This document shows positions 9,701 to 18,442 of a DNA stretch of 64,000 nucleotides, piece by piece (the stretch's first letter is position 1; every line of letters starts with the position of its first letter). Under the pieces are notes generated by a model. That model worked only from the letters and a program-made list of their open reading frames with translations. It made no database searches and was not told where the DNA came from. Made by a program: the position numbers and the translations under genes. The DNA comes from a bacterium (lineage in GTDB: Bacteria > Cyanobacteriota > Sericytochromatia > S15B-MN24 > UBA4093), in NCBI GenBank assembly GCA_017744355.1, contig JAGIBK010000001.1, positions 496,001 to 560,000 of the forward strand, given 5' to 3'.

Positions 9701-12700
9701 CGACGGCCATCACGGCAATCAATTCGCTCACCTTGTCGGTCTGGGCCAGCAAGGCCTCCGCAATCTCGACGGCGCTCTCGAGCAACGACTTGCCGATGCT
9801 TGCGAACAAGGCCTCGGCCGTGAAGCCATCACCCGACTTGGTCAAGACGACCGGCAATTCCGGCAGCGGTAGGTCCACGAGGGTTTTCCCCACGACGGTG
9901 ATCGAGTAGGTGCCAGAAACGACCAGATGCAGCGAGCCGGAGGAGACCGGTTCGCCCCCTTCGGCTTGCGCCACGGTGACCGAACAGGAAGTCTTGATGG
10001 CCTTGTCGAAGACCAGGTCCACCAATTCCTTGCAGGGTTGATTCTTCGAGGCCTCCCGCAGCTCCTTGGCGAAATCGAGCGCATCCAGCCAATCCCCGAT
10101 GGCCGGGAAGTTCGTAAGGCGGAAGCCCTTGGCGTCAGAATAACTGAAGGCGATCTGCGGATTCTCGATGCCCAGCAGGGTGCCCTGGTAATGGGCCTCA
10201 CCGAGATAGTAGCGATCCGCGGGGATGGGGCTTGAGACGTACGCGAACGATGCTTGCAGGAAGTCGACGCCGAAGATCTTCAGGCCCGATTGGATCATAT
10301 AGACGGTCTGACGGGACTTTCGCCTGTCGAGGGTGATGGTCGGGCCGGGCGTCACGTGCGTCACGCCCTGAGCATCCGTGTAGGAATAGGACGTCAACTC
10401 GACGAGTCCGAGATCGAGCGAGCCCGGGAACGTGCCGGTCAGGAGCATCCCGTCACGGTCCGCCGGAAGCTCGGCGTCGACGAGGAAGAGCTTCCCGAAG
10501 ATCTCGACCTCGGCGCGGAGGTGGTAGCCGGAGACGTAGCGGTGGCCGTCGAGTGTCGCGGCACTGCCGTCCGGCAGGTCGGCGTAGTAGACGGCGCCAC
10601 GCTTGAAGGTGAGCGGTGAGTAATCGCTCGGCCAGTCGACACCCGAGACGACGGAGTCGAAGAGGTCCAAAATGGACAGATCGGCGATGAGGGTGGCAGC
10701 GGCCACCTTGGGGGCGCCGTCGACCACGTAGAGCCGGACATTCAGCTCCATCCCGCCGAACGTGAGCGCTCCCTCGACCTTGAGGTCCAGGCGGTTCGCG
10801 TCGTCGACCCGTGCGACCAAGAACACGGAAGCCCGGAGGGTCCCTTTGGAAGCAAAGTGATTCAGCAGACGAGACAAGGCGCCCGAATCGGCAACCTGGA
10901 GGTTGGCGTACAGGACCATGCCCCGAGGCACGGGCAAGTCGGGGGCCAGCGTCATTCCCGAGAAAGGCGTGGTAAAGGGGACATCATGGGTGGCCGCGTA
11001 GGCGGAGACTGCCTGAACGGTCTGCGTCAGCTCGGCTCCGCTGGCCTCGTAGGAGGCGACCACGGCTCCGGCGCTGGCCAAGGGGATCGTCGCATCCAGC
11101 GCCTCTTGCAAAGAGGGCCAGAGGCTTCCGAGCAGTTTGTCCGGACGCAGACCGAGCGAGAACAGGTAACGGCGGCTCGTGCCGGCGGCCGAGGGCCTGA
11201 AAAGCAAGGAGCCGGTCCCGAGGTCACCGACGGATCCGAAGAGGGCGAGCACGTCCTCCGTCAGATCGAGGTACATGAAGGCTCCGCCGGCAAACTGAAG
11301 CGGCGCCGTTGCTGCAGGGATCAGGGTGTTCCAGGCCGGCTGATCGGCGGAAGCGAACTGGCCAGTGAGGGAGGCCAGCGGATCGGAGACGCCGTCGTCC
11401 GGGCTAACCACGGCGGTGATGACGGTGTTCTGGGCGCTACCGAGCCAAAGGCGCGCCTCCGCAGTGACGTAGCCCCCGGCGCTGAGACGACCGTAAAGGC
11501 AAGCTTCGTAGATCGCCGTGGCCTGCGCGTCGGCGGGAGCCAGGACGCGAACCCGGCCCCCCAGAAGGCCCAGGCTCAGCGATTGCCCGCCGAGCTGGAA
11601 CTCCCATTGCGTCGGGTCGGCATAGGTCCAGAGCTCGATGGATTGCTCCGGCCGGACCTCGATGCTCAGGCGGGCGGCCGGCATGGTGTCAGGAAGGTTC
11701 AGATCCCTTGGCCAAGCGATGCTCCCCGCAGGGGTGAACTGAGCGAGCAGGTCCGCGTAGGCGAGCGCGCCGCTGCCCAAAGCCAGATCACCGCGATAGA
11801 AGCTGCCCTCGGCATCACGCCCATAGGCCAGCCAGAGATCGGCCAGCGCGGGCACCTGCCCGGAAATGGGTTCACCGGCCGCGACGCTCAAGCGCCCGGA
11901 GACGATGCCCATCGTCGTGGGTTGGGCATCCGCCCGGTAGGAGACGTTGAGGCGCAGGTCGCGAAGCGCGATGGTCGGCGACTTCAGGACGACCAGTTGA
12001 CCGCTCGACGCGACGAGGACGTCCAGCGCGCTCAGCTCGAATCCCGACGATGCGGCCGAGCGCGTCAGGGTCGCCGCCACGGTCGAGACCTCGAGGTCGA
12101 GGAAGTCGGGGCACCCATCCGGGACATCGGGCGTCGCAAGGCCGAAGAGGCCCAGCACACCGGACAAGGTGAGGCGCTGCGTCTCGGAGAGGCTGCTGAT
12201 CGAGGCCGTGATCGCGGTCGCGTCGTCGGAAGCGAGGCAATCGATGACGATGACGGCATTCAGGTTGCTACCTTGGATGACCCCCGAGAGCTGGTAGCGC
12301 GCCGCGTCCGAATCGCTCGCTGCGCGGTACGCCAGGTTCAGGCGCGTGACCGCCAAGGTCCCCACGGTGAGCGACGCATCCGCCGCCAGCGCCATGGTGA
12401 AGGCCCGCAATTTCAGGCTCTCCGTATCGAGCTCGACATTGGAATGGGTGACGGTCATGCCGCCGATCACGGGAAGCAAGGCGTTCGGCACGCGCGCGCC
12501 GAGGAGCTCCGCGATCATATCGCTCACGCTCCGATTGCCGAGAGAGCGCAGCGTTCCTCGAAGCGTGCCGGCCTGGCCGTCGTACGCGAGGGTGGCCACG
12601 GCGGAGGAGCCCAGGTAGGCCTCGGCCTCGAAGGTGGTGAACGGCTGGAAGGGAATCCCCGGGTAGGCCTTGGGATCGGCGTGGGTGTAAGTGACGGAGA

Positions 12701-15700
12701 CGGCCACCGCGGAGAGCGACAGCGGCCCGACGCTCAGCGTGTCGAGGTTGAAGGCGGCGGTCGCACGGGTGAGGCCGAGCTGGGGTGCTTCCCCAGGTGC
12801 CTGGATCCGATAGGCGAGGTCGGCCTCGAACGTATCGAGGGTGGTCGACAGCAGGGCCCCCAGAACCGGCGTGCCGCTCAGATCCGGCAGGCCGAGGACG
12901 TCGTGGATGATGCCGCAGACACTCAGTTTCTGGACGTTCACGAAGCGGAATGAGCCCCGCTCGGTCAAGCTCGGAAGCTTGACTGAGCCGAAGACCGCGA
13001 CGCCGGTTCCCAAAAGCAGCGTGGCGCTCAGCGCGCCCGACCATGCCTCGGCGAAATACCGGGCCGAGAGTTCGACTCCTTGCAAGGCCAGGACGTTCGG
13101 GATCACGGTCCAGGTTTCCGGGATGGCGAGGTCCAGGCTCACCTCATTGAAGGCATAGCCAGCGTCGCCGCTCATGAGGCTCAGCCTCGCCTGGCGCAGC
13201 GTGACGGCATTCAGCACGTCGGCGAGCAGCGGGAGCGTGCTCCCCAATGTATCCAGGCAAGCGCCGTAGCTCACCGCACTCAGCACCTCGGTCAGCGAGG
13301 CGGGGGGAGCGTCGAGGGGCGAGCGTAGCTCGAGGGTGTAGGCGTAGGCATTCGCCTCTTCCGCAGCGGAGAGGGACGGGGTGGCCTGAATCGCCCCGGC
13401 GAGCGGCCAGGCGGCGAGATGCGCGATGACCTGCTTGCCGCTCTCCGGAACGGCAAACGTGAAGTCCACCCCGACTCCGACGCGCCGGGCCTCGGGGATC
13501 AGGGGATCAAAGACCTCGAACTTGATCGTCGTCGTCGTCGGCGCGGGGAAACCCGCGGGCAGGATCGCCGCCCAGTCGAGCGTGAGCGTCCCGGAGACCG
13601 AGGTCAGGTGGTAGGTATGGGTCCCTTCGGTGACCGCTGCGAGCGTAAAGCCAAGGTCGGAGAGGTTCGCCGCCGAGCCGAGCAGCCCCGCCCCCATCGG
13701 AATCCCGAGGCCTTCGAGCCCCGAAAGGCCCGGGACCAGGCCCGCCAGGTCGCCCAGCGTGGCGTTGCCGGGCAATTTCAACTGCATGCTCGGCCGGTCG
13801 GTAGTCATAGGAATGACCGCCTCAAGCGAGACGCCGTTGAGCGATGCGTTTGCCGTCAACGCCATGGCCAGGGTCGGAAGACGGGCGTCTGTCACGGTCA
13901 GGACGAGGTTGGACAAGCTCAGGTCCAAGCCGGCCATCGGCGCGGGAAGCCTCAGCGAACCGGCGTTCAAGGTCAAGTCGGCCTGTAGGACCTCGCGCTG
14001 GCCTGTGATCGTGGGGAACGTCCGAATTCTCGAGCGCCCGAGATCCATGGTCCAAGCGGGCAGCTCCGAAGCGCCACTCGTCATCTCGTTCAAGAACGCC
14101 GGTAGCTTCAGCAGAGTAGTGGCAGCCTGAAGCCGAGAGCCCAGCATATAAGTAAGCAGATTGCCGACCCGCAAGCCGGTCCATTGGTCCTGAGGGATGC
14201 CAATCGAATCCAGGTAGGTCGTCAACGGCGAGAAGCGAGCCGGCTGCGGCAAAGAGGCACGCAAGGGGTCTCGGATCAGCTCGACGATCAAGTCGTCGTG
14301 CCAGGCGATCGTCACGCGGGCACCGGAAACGTGCGTGGCCCCTTCGGGCGGAACGAGCGCGAAGGCCGCCTCCGTGACGGTCAAGCCCTGGGCCTCGTAC
14401 GTCACGCTCGCCCCGTCCAGGTCTACCCGCCAGTCAAGTCCCTGTGGGTCGTCCTGGAGCTGAAGTTGGCGAAGGATCTCGGTCGCATTCTCGGGACCGA
14501 GGAGCGCCCGCAGCACGTCTGGCGCCGTCATGGGACCTTCATGGGCGATGCCGGCATCTTCGAAGAACTTCCGAAGCGGGACCGATGCGTTCGCCAATAG
14601 GCGCGGCATCGGAGCATTCCGGAGGAGAGGAGCCGCATCGGGCGAAATGCGGTTGACCCGGAAGACGGCGATGTCCGGATTTTGCGGGTCGACGGTCCGG
14701 AAGGCGTTGTCCGCATCGGTGGTGACGTAGGTATCGGGATTCAGGCCTTTAAAAGGGTCCCAGACGAGCACGAACTCCGTCTCATCTCTCCACTCGCAAG
14801 AGAAGACGAAGCTTTGGTAGGCGACGCTATCCCCCATCGCGTCTGGGGCCTCGCAGGTGACGCGAATCTCCTTGAAGCCTCGGGCACCCAGATCATGGGC
14901 CTCGCTGATCGTGAAAGGAGTCGGCCGACTCCGAACGACGGGCAGATTGTTACTCGAAAGCCCCAGGTACAAGGGCTGATCCGATTGCCCCACGACCTGA
15001 ATCTCGTACTGGTCGGCTGGCACGCCCCGATCGGGGAGCGGCTGGAAATTCCTTTCAAGGCAGCCATGCAGCGCGCCGAGATCCACGGCGACAGCCGGCA
15101 GTTCTTCGGTTCTCCCGTAGACATCGATGGCGGCGCTATCCGCCTGGGCAGGGTCGAGCACCATCGATGCAGTGCTCGCGAGGTAGCGGATCTCGAGGTA
15201 TTGCTCCCAGCCTGCTCCGGCCACCCGCGTCACCGAATCCCGCTTGACGCTCTTGCCGTCCGTCACGAACAAGCGGACCTGCCGCTGCCTCTCCTTGGCT
15301 GCGGTCGCGATGGCGGCAATGGTTTCAGGTGAAGGGTGGCCGTAGGAGCCGTTGGCGGAGATGACGTAGGCCTTGGCCTCGAAGCTCATGTAGAATACGG
15401 TGAGCTCCTTGAAGACGATCCGCCCCATGAAGAAATCGACCGCGCTCGACTCCATCAGGACTTTGTACCAAGACCCAAGAACGGGCGTCGCATGCCGGGA
15501 GAAACGTACCCTCGATACGTAGAAGTGTTCAGACTCCAGCGCCTTTTGCTTGAAGGAGCGGATGAGCGCGATCGAGCGATTGCCGTCCACCGAGGTTTCA
15601 ATCTGATAATTGTCGTCCTGGACGGCTGCGATGCGCTGTTCCAGATCATCGAGGCGCGTTTTGGCCGCTTGCTTTAGGGCTTTAATCTCATCCTTCAGCT

Positions 15701-16709
15701 CGACACCCGCCGCCTTCGCCGAACCAATGACGGTTTCGAGGATGGTCTGGGATTCGGTCAAGAGCTTTGAACCCAGATCGTGAAGCGCCACCCCCAGGTC
15801 GGGATACCCCAACCGGTCGGCCGCGTTCTCCAGCCCCTCTCCGCCGTGCTGGGCCGAAATCGTCTCCAGCACTTCTCTGCCGAGCGAGCGTACGACGCGC
15901 TGCACCTCCAGATCCGTGGGGTCCGCTGCGAACGTCAGGATCAGATTGAGCAAGTAATCGGCCTTGGCCGACTCCGTGAGGGTTGGAGCGATGCTGGTGC
16001 GGTATTGGGAGTTCCGCAAGCTCCCGTGGTGCGGCACCTTGAAGATCGAAAGAGGCTCGCCCTGCCAGGCCGCAAGCCTCGACTCGAGGAACGGGACGAT
16101 CGCGGCCCCGATACTGTCGCCCGTGAAGACCATGCGCGTCGCGTCATGGGCCATGAGAATGCTGTTGAGGTTGTTTCCGGAGGAATCGACGCTCCAGTCC
16201 CGCGCCAGACGACGGGGGCCTCCACGCCGATACTCGGAAATCCCTCCCGGACCGTGGAGCGTGTAACCCGACAGGCCGGCATGGGGTGTCGAGGTGAACT
16301 GGTGGCCGCTGAGCGCCGCTTCGACGACCGAAGAACCGTCGATGGCCGGAAGCAGGAGGGGGCCGTTGAAAACCAGGTTCTTACGCCAGGTCGGCCTCGC
16401 GCTGGGGTCCTCGTTAAGATACGTCTGCAGCAATTCGACGAGGCCGCCGTAATGGTCCTCATCCGGATGGCTGATGATGATCGCGTCCGGGGTAACGTGA
16501 TCCACGTCGCCCCGGAGTTCGCGGTTGATCCGGGCCACCGCCGAGCAAAGATACCGGTAATACGCGGCGCCACGCGATCCGTGGACATAGCCCATCGGAC
16601 CGCCGTCCAGCATGATCAGCTTGTCCCCGTCCTGGATGATCATGGCGTCGCCGCGCCCGGCATAAAGAACGTGCAAGTAGGTGGGCAAGTTGCGATCATC
16701 AGCAGGCAT
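6759..16709 (-). CDS. 3316-residue giant protein: metallo-beta-lactamase head, beta-rich body, FN3-like and helical tail
   Basis: Residues 10-245 are a ComEC/Rec2-like metallo-beta-lactamase domain with HPDEDH (81-86), FTGDS (195-199) and VPHHGS (225-230). This is an apparently complete metal site. Residues about 250-2300 are an unrecognised body of alternating beta-strand blocks (repeated patterns such as LNLAYRA, LSLSAVAVSVTY). Near 2373-2393 there is one hydrophobic helix (FATAAGLAVAAGAFVAL), followed by a short coiled coil. FN3-like domains span about 2650-2960. Residues about 2970-3316 are helical repeats shared with the downstream protein. There is no N-terminal signal peptide. GGAG lies 8 nt before the ATG. 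The reading frame is uninterrupted over 9.9 kb. Role unknown: adhesin-, toxin- or scaffold-like are all possible. Confidence 0.85.
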   Translation of the reverse strand: MPADDRNLPTYLHVLYAGRGDAMIIQDGDKLIMLDGGPMGYVHGSRGAAYYRYLCSAVARINRELRGDVDHVTPDAIIISHPDEDHYGGLVELLQTYLNEDPSARPTWRKNLVFNGPLLLPAIDGSSVVEAALSGHQFTSTPHAGLSGYTLHGPGGISEYRRGGPRRLARDWSVDSSGNNLNSILMAHDATRMVFTGDSIGAAIVPFLESRLAAWQGEPLSIFKVPHHGSLRNSQYRTSIAPTLTESAKADYLLNLILTFAADPTDLEVQRVVRSLGREVLETISAQHGGEGLENAADRLGYPDLGVALHDLGSKLLTESQTILETVIGSAKAAGVELKDEIKALKQAAKTRLDDLEQRIAAVQDDNYQIETSVDGNRSIALIRSFKQKALESEHFYVSRVRFSRHATPVLGSWYKVLMESSAVDFFMGRIVFKELTVFYMSFEAKAYVISANGSYGHPSPETIAAIATAAKERQRQVRLFVTDGKSVKRDSVTRVAGAGWEQYLEIRYLASTASMVLDPAQADSAAIDVYGRTEELPAVAVDLGALHGCLERNFQPLPDRGVPADQYEIQVVGQSDQPLYLGLSSNNLPVVRSRPTPFTISEAHDLGARGFKEIRVTCEAPDAMGDSVAYQSFVFSCEWRDETEFVLVWDPFKGLNPDTYVTTDADNAFRTVDPQNPDIAVFRVNRISPDAAPLLRNAPMPRLLANASVPLRKFFEDAGIAHEGPMTAPDVLRALLGPENATEILRQLQLQDDPQGLDWRVDLDGASVTYEAQGLTVTEAAFALVPPEGATHVSGARVTIAWHDDLIVELIRDPLRASLPQPARFSPLTTYLDSIGIPQDQWTGLRVGNLLTYMLGSRLQAATTLLKLPAFLNEMTSGASELPAWTMDLGRSRIRTFPTITGQREVLQADLTLNAGSLRLPAPMAGLDLSLSNLVLTVTDARLPTLAMALTANASLNGVSLEAVIPMTTDRPSMQLKLPGNATLGDLAGLVPGLSGLEGLGIPMGAGLLGSAANLSDLGFTLAAVTEGTHTYHLTSVSGTLTLDWAAILPAGFPAPTTTTIKFEVFDPLIPEARRVGVGVDFTFAVPESGKQVIAHLAAWPLAGAIQATPSLSAAEEANAYAYTLELRSPLDAPPASLTEVLSAVSYGACLDTLGSTLPLLADVLNAVTLRQARLSLMSGDAGYAFNEVSLDLAIPETWTVIPNVLALQGVELSARYFAEAWSGALSATLLLGTGVAVFGSVKLPSLTERGSFRFVNVQKLSVCGIIHDVLGLPDLSGTPVLGALLSTTLDTFEADLAYRIQAPGEAPQLGLTRATAAFNLDTLSVGPLSLSAVAVSVTYTHADPKAYPGIPFQPFTTFEAEAYLGSSAVATLAYDGQAGTLRGTLRSLGNRSVSDMIAELLGARVPNALLPVIGGMTVTHSNVELDTESLKLRAFTMALAADASLTVGTLAVTRLNLAYRAASDSDAARYQLSGVIQGSNLNAVIVIDCLASDDATAITASISSLSETQRLTLSGVLGLFGLATPDVPDGCPDFLDLEVSTVAATLTRSAASSGFELSALDVLVASSGQLVVLKSPTIALRDLRLNVSYRADAQPTTMGIVSGRLSVAAGEPISGQVPALADLWLAYGRDAEGSFYRGDLALGSGALAYADLLAQFTPAGSIAWPRDLNLPDTMPAARLSIEVRPEQSIELWTYADPTQWEFQLGGQSLSLGLLGGRVRVLAPADAQATAIYEACLYGRLSAGGYVTAEARLWLGSAQNTVITAVVSPDDGVSDPLASLTGQFASADQPAWNTLIPAATAPLQFAGGAFMYLDLTEDVLALFGSVGDLGTGSLLFRPSAAGTSRRYLFSLGLRPDKLLGSLWPSLQEALDATIPLASAGAVVASYEASGAELTQTVQAVSAYAATHDVPFTTPFSGMTLAPDLPVPRGMVLYANLQVADSGALSRLLNHFASKGTLRASVFLVARVDDANRLDLKVEGALTFGGMELNVRLYVVDGAPKVAAATLIADLSILDLFDSVVSGVDWPSDYSPLTFKRGAVYYADLPDGSAATLDGHRYVSGYHLRAEVEIFGKLFLVDAELPADRDGMLLTGTFPGSLDLGLVELTSYSYTDAQGVTHVTPGPTITLDRRKSRQTVYMIQSGLKIFGVDFLQASFAYVSSPIPADRYYLGEAHYQGTLLGIENPQIAFSYSDAKGFRLTNFPAIGDWLDALDFAKELREASKNQPCKELVDLVFDKAIKTSCSVTVAQAEGGEPVSSGSLHLVVSGTYSITVVGKTLVDLPLPELPVVLTKSGDGFTAEALFASIGKSLLESAVEIAEALLAQTDKVSELIAVMAVENYSKELITRLLCRGICPPNVKDRADDFVKKAPDDFWPWFATAAGLAVAAGAFVALKRLVSHYPAAERAKALQQLELVRTEFELAKARLAEKLNFSGKPTSTFVDAKTVKVDLASTKPTIPELTAKEGSYAFELEYSTTADFSASTTLTTTETSVLLQSEAFAFVTQVFVRVKAVFTFFPTAEGGDDVPSEDLIYRSRDWAIADIADHPAQLTPPATVSLARDDDEHWRLTVTQPDARASRIRIEVVDTAHADTVIAGIDVSELPVGEPATALISEEELANAAPGATLVTRARSVGDGQATADSEWVYEATVHETLAAPAGLAARVTDGQLLVTWDAVPEADGGYVLALRDAAGQPLWPDVVQTWKDATTCVLDGPALYNGLSLQIGVRAKSSVKSGVWSRVQQTFELPELPTPGAVEAMYYPDTRLIEVTWESATMPEGVRYWLDVTVMNGDAARVRERETASASPYLLGDVHAADGRRFELCLTAVMLDAAGRRVAASPPTRVSLAPSNFVETPGYLVETLSPGGFTFEWPGTFDDGLTTYELVLAQDGTVLGQKSGLAVKSWGETKLEVPFGLDDDILLIPGQSYEATVRAKREHSYSSPRAHGVQAPDARAFAETFVRWIKPVMEAADALRRYIPQMPPRVMSITLTAGGYPMEEVVAALATRFPAVSSEEWARVREAMGNPLAIATLLLEDGIFGSEAMGLFKALFAGRYPAAECFAFAQLFHASAAPVTEVTEAMRQRGLELPPPLLVAALLAAGYPSSEIAACIGLSEAEWARAAETLVRPAALAALLDDFGVSDDERRWLLASRFGLSTPIAIALVLKAAGRDRASLGADFAPELLSAIYDQPWQLGAFLKEADFPAQSFVTSLGELWLAQASPELTLLEAMAILRGAGYDPGDTGALLRVGRSATADAFADALMLVTNDMIAPPGPGMGLVKALQREGANAESARGYLRSTYPELSDEQVSAAVSAAYDPS

Positions 16710-17257
16710 GAGTCATTCTCCACGGCCAGGGGGATCGAGTTCCCCCGTTAAGTCGAAGCCGCCCCTCATTCGGCAAATGAATGCCAAATCAGAAACATAT
16801 ATTCATTAATTTAAAATAATATTTAAGTACTTAATACGAATGATAGCCTATCAATCAATAGACATATTGCCAATCATAAAAAATTCCAGCCTGGCACTGA
16901 CGCCACCCGCATGGTGGGGACGCCTCTTCAACCACAGCCTAGACGTTTATGACGGTGCGCCGCCTGGCGCGGCGATGCAAAGGATGATAGCGAGAAAGCC
17001 CGGCTCTCCGCTGTAAGAAGCCGGGCCATCTTTCGATCCAGGGAGCAGGCAGCGAGCAAGGGAGGTTAGGGCAGTGCCCAAAGCCGGACCGGTCGGAAGT
17101 GGAAAATCCGGGCCTATCGGATCGGCCGAAGCGACCACATCCTGAAGGGCCGCCGGAAACTTGGTCGGGCAAGCGTCATGGAGGTGGAAACCAACCTATG
17201 ATTCGGGTATTTTAGTATCAACTACTTTATATTTCATATGACGAGGCATCGACTTCC
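16710..17257. other. AT-rich divergent intergenic region
   Basis: The region separates the giant-protein operon (minus) from btaA (plus). Bases 16785-16885 are strikingly AT-rich for this genome and probably hold the promoter of the giant operon. An 8-bp hairpin (GCCCGGCT / AGCCGGGC, 16998-17026) with a weak T tail lies in the middle. A TATATT-like -10 near 17228 could serve btaA. No credible gene is seen. Confidence 0.45.
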
Positions 17258-18442
17258 GTGAACACAACCATTCAACGTCCCACTCTCGAAGTCGCCGATG
17301 CGCCCATCCTGCCCGATCCGCTGCGAGATCGCCTGTTTTGGCGCGTTTTCTCAAATCTGCCCGTCTTCACGATCCTCTTTGAGGACACCGACGTAGAGGC
17401 GCGCTTTTTCCAGGTCGATGAGGCTTCGCGGGTCCTATCCGTCGCGGCCGCCGGCTGTGGCATCGCGAGCCTGCTTGCGAGTCGCCCGCAGCACATCGAC
17501 GCGGTGGACGGCAATGCGCATCACCTGGCGTTGACCGCGCTGAAGGTCGAAGCTGCCCGGCGCCTGAGTTCCCACGAGGAGTTGTACGAGCTGTTTGGGT
17601 ACGGCGTTCATTCCAACCCGGACCGCGTGCTCAAAGAGTTGACCGCGTCGCTTCCGGCATGGATTCAAGCCCATTGGGCCCGGCATCGCGCCACCTTCCG
17701 CCGGGGCTTGTATCGCGGTAGCCTCTCGACCCGGCTGTTCGGGGGGATGCGGTCCATCGCCGGCCTGGATGATGCCTGGATGAGCCGCGTAATCGCCCTA
17801 CCGACCGCCGAGCGGGTCGCAGAGGTCGAGCAGGTGTACCAGCGCCTCTTGAAGAACCCCTTCTTCGCCGTCGCTGCTCGCTCGCCCTTGCTGATGCTCG
17901 CCACGGGCATCAACTTCCGGCAGCGCGATCGCAACCTGAGCGGCACCGGCACCATGGACATGGCGGCGGTATGCCAGGACACTGGGCGGCGCGTGGCGGC
18001 AACCGATGTCGAGACCAACTGGATCTTCTGGCACGTGATGGCGGGGCAGTTCAACCATGCCCACCCCGAGGCGCGGCCGCCTTATCTGCGCCAGGCGAAC
18101 CATGCCCGCTCCCTCGGAGCGCCTACGACGACCGCCTACCATCATCGGAGCTTTCTGGAGGTCATGGCGGGCGCCGAAGAGCGCATCTGGACCCACTACA
18201 ACTTCAGCGACGCCATGGATTGGCTCTCCGAAGACCTCCAGCGGCGCACGCTCGCTGAAGTGGTGAGAACGAGCCGTCCCGGGGCTTTGTTCATCAACCG
18301 GAGCGTGGAAGACACCTGCATGATCAGCCGACTGGGTCTGGAAGATAGCTTCAAGCGGCTGCCGTTTGAATCGGACGAGGCCACCGCCATGGAGCGCGCC
18401 GGGCTCTACCGCCGCGTCGATCTCTACCGGGTGGTGCGGTGA
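17258..18442 (+). CDS. btaA: BtaA: SAM:diacylglycerol 3-amino-3-carboxypropyltransferase
   Basis: BtaA (DUF3419 family) moves the aminocarboxypropyl group of S-adenosylmethionine onto diacylglycerol. This gives diacylglyceryl-homoserine, the first step to the betaine lipid DGTS. 394 residues, close to known BtaA. Seen: the Rossmann strand and glycine turn VLSVAAAGCGIASLL with acidic AVDGN after it, the FGYG and LFGGM region, and the C-terminal NFSDAMDWLSED and RPGALFINRSVED motifs. GTG start with a weak ribosome site. The stop overlaps the start of btaB (TGATG), so the pair is translationally coupled. Known DGTS synthesis acts at the inner membrane and often replaces phospholipids under phosphate stress. 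Confidence 0.9.
   Translation: MNTTIQRPTLEVADAPILPDPLRDRLFWRVFSNLPVFTILFEDTDVEARFFQVDEASRVLSVAAAGCGIASLLASRPQHIDAVDGNAHHLALTALKVEAARRLSSHEELYELFGYGVHSNPDRVLKELTASLPAWIQAHWARHRATFRRGLYRGSLSTRLFGGMRSIAGLDDAWMSRVIALPTAERVAEVEQVYQRLLKNPFFAVAARSPLLMLATGINFRQRDRNLSGTGTMDMAAVCQDTGRRVAATDVETNWIFWHVMAGQFNHAHPEARPPYLRQANHARSLGAPTTTAYHHRSFLEVMAGAEERIWTHYNFSDAMDWLSEDLQRRTLAEVVRTSRPGALFINRSVEDTCMISRLGLEDSFKRLPFESDEATAMERAGLYRRVDLYRVVR

Noticed and set aside
10857-12953. A 698-codon plus-strand frame inside the giant gene
   Set aside because: It is antisense to the giant coding sequence, is Arg/Gly/Gln-rich without any domain, and exists because GC-rich codons leave few stops on the other strand.
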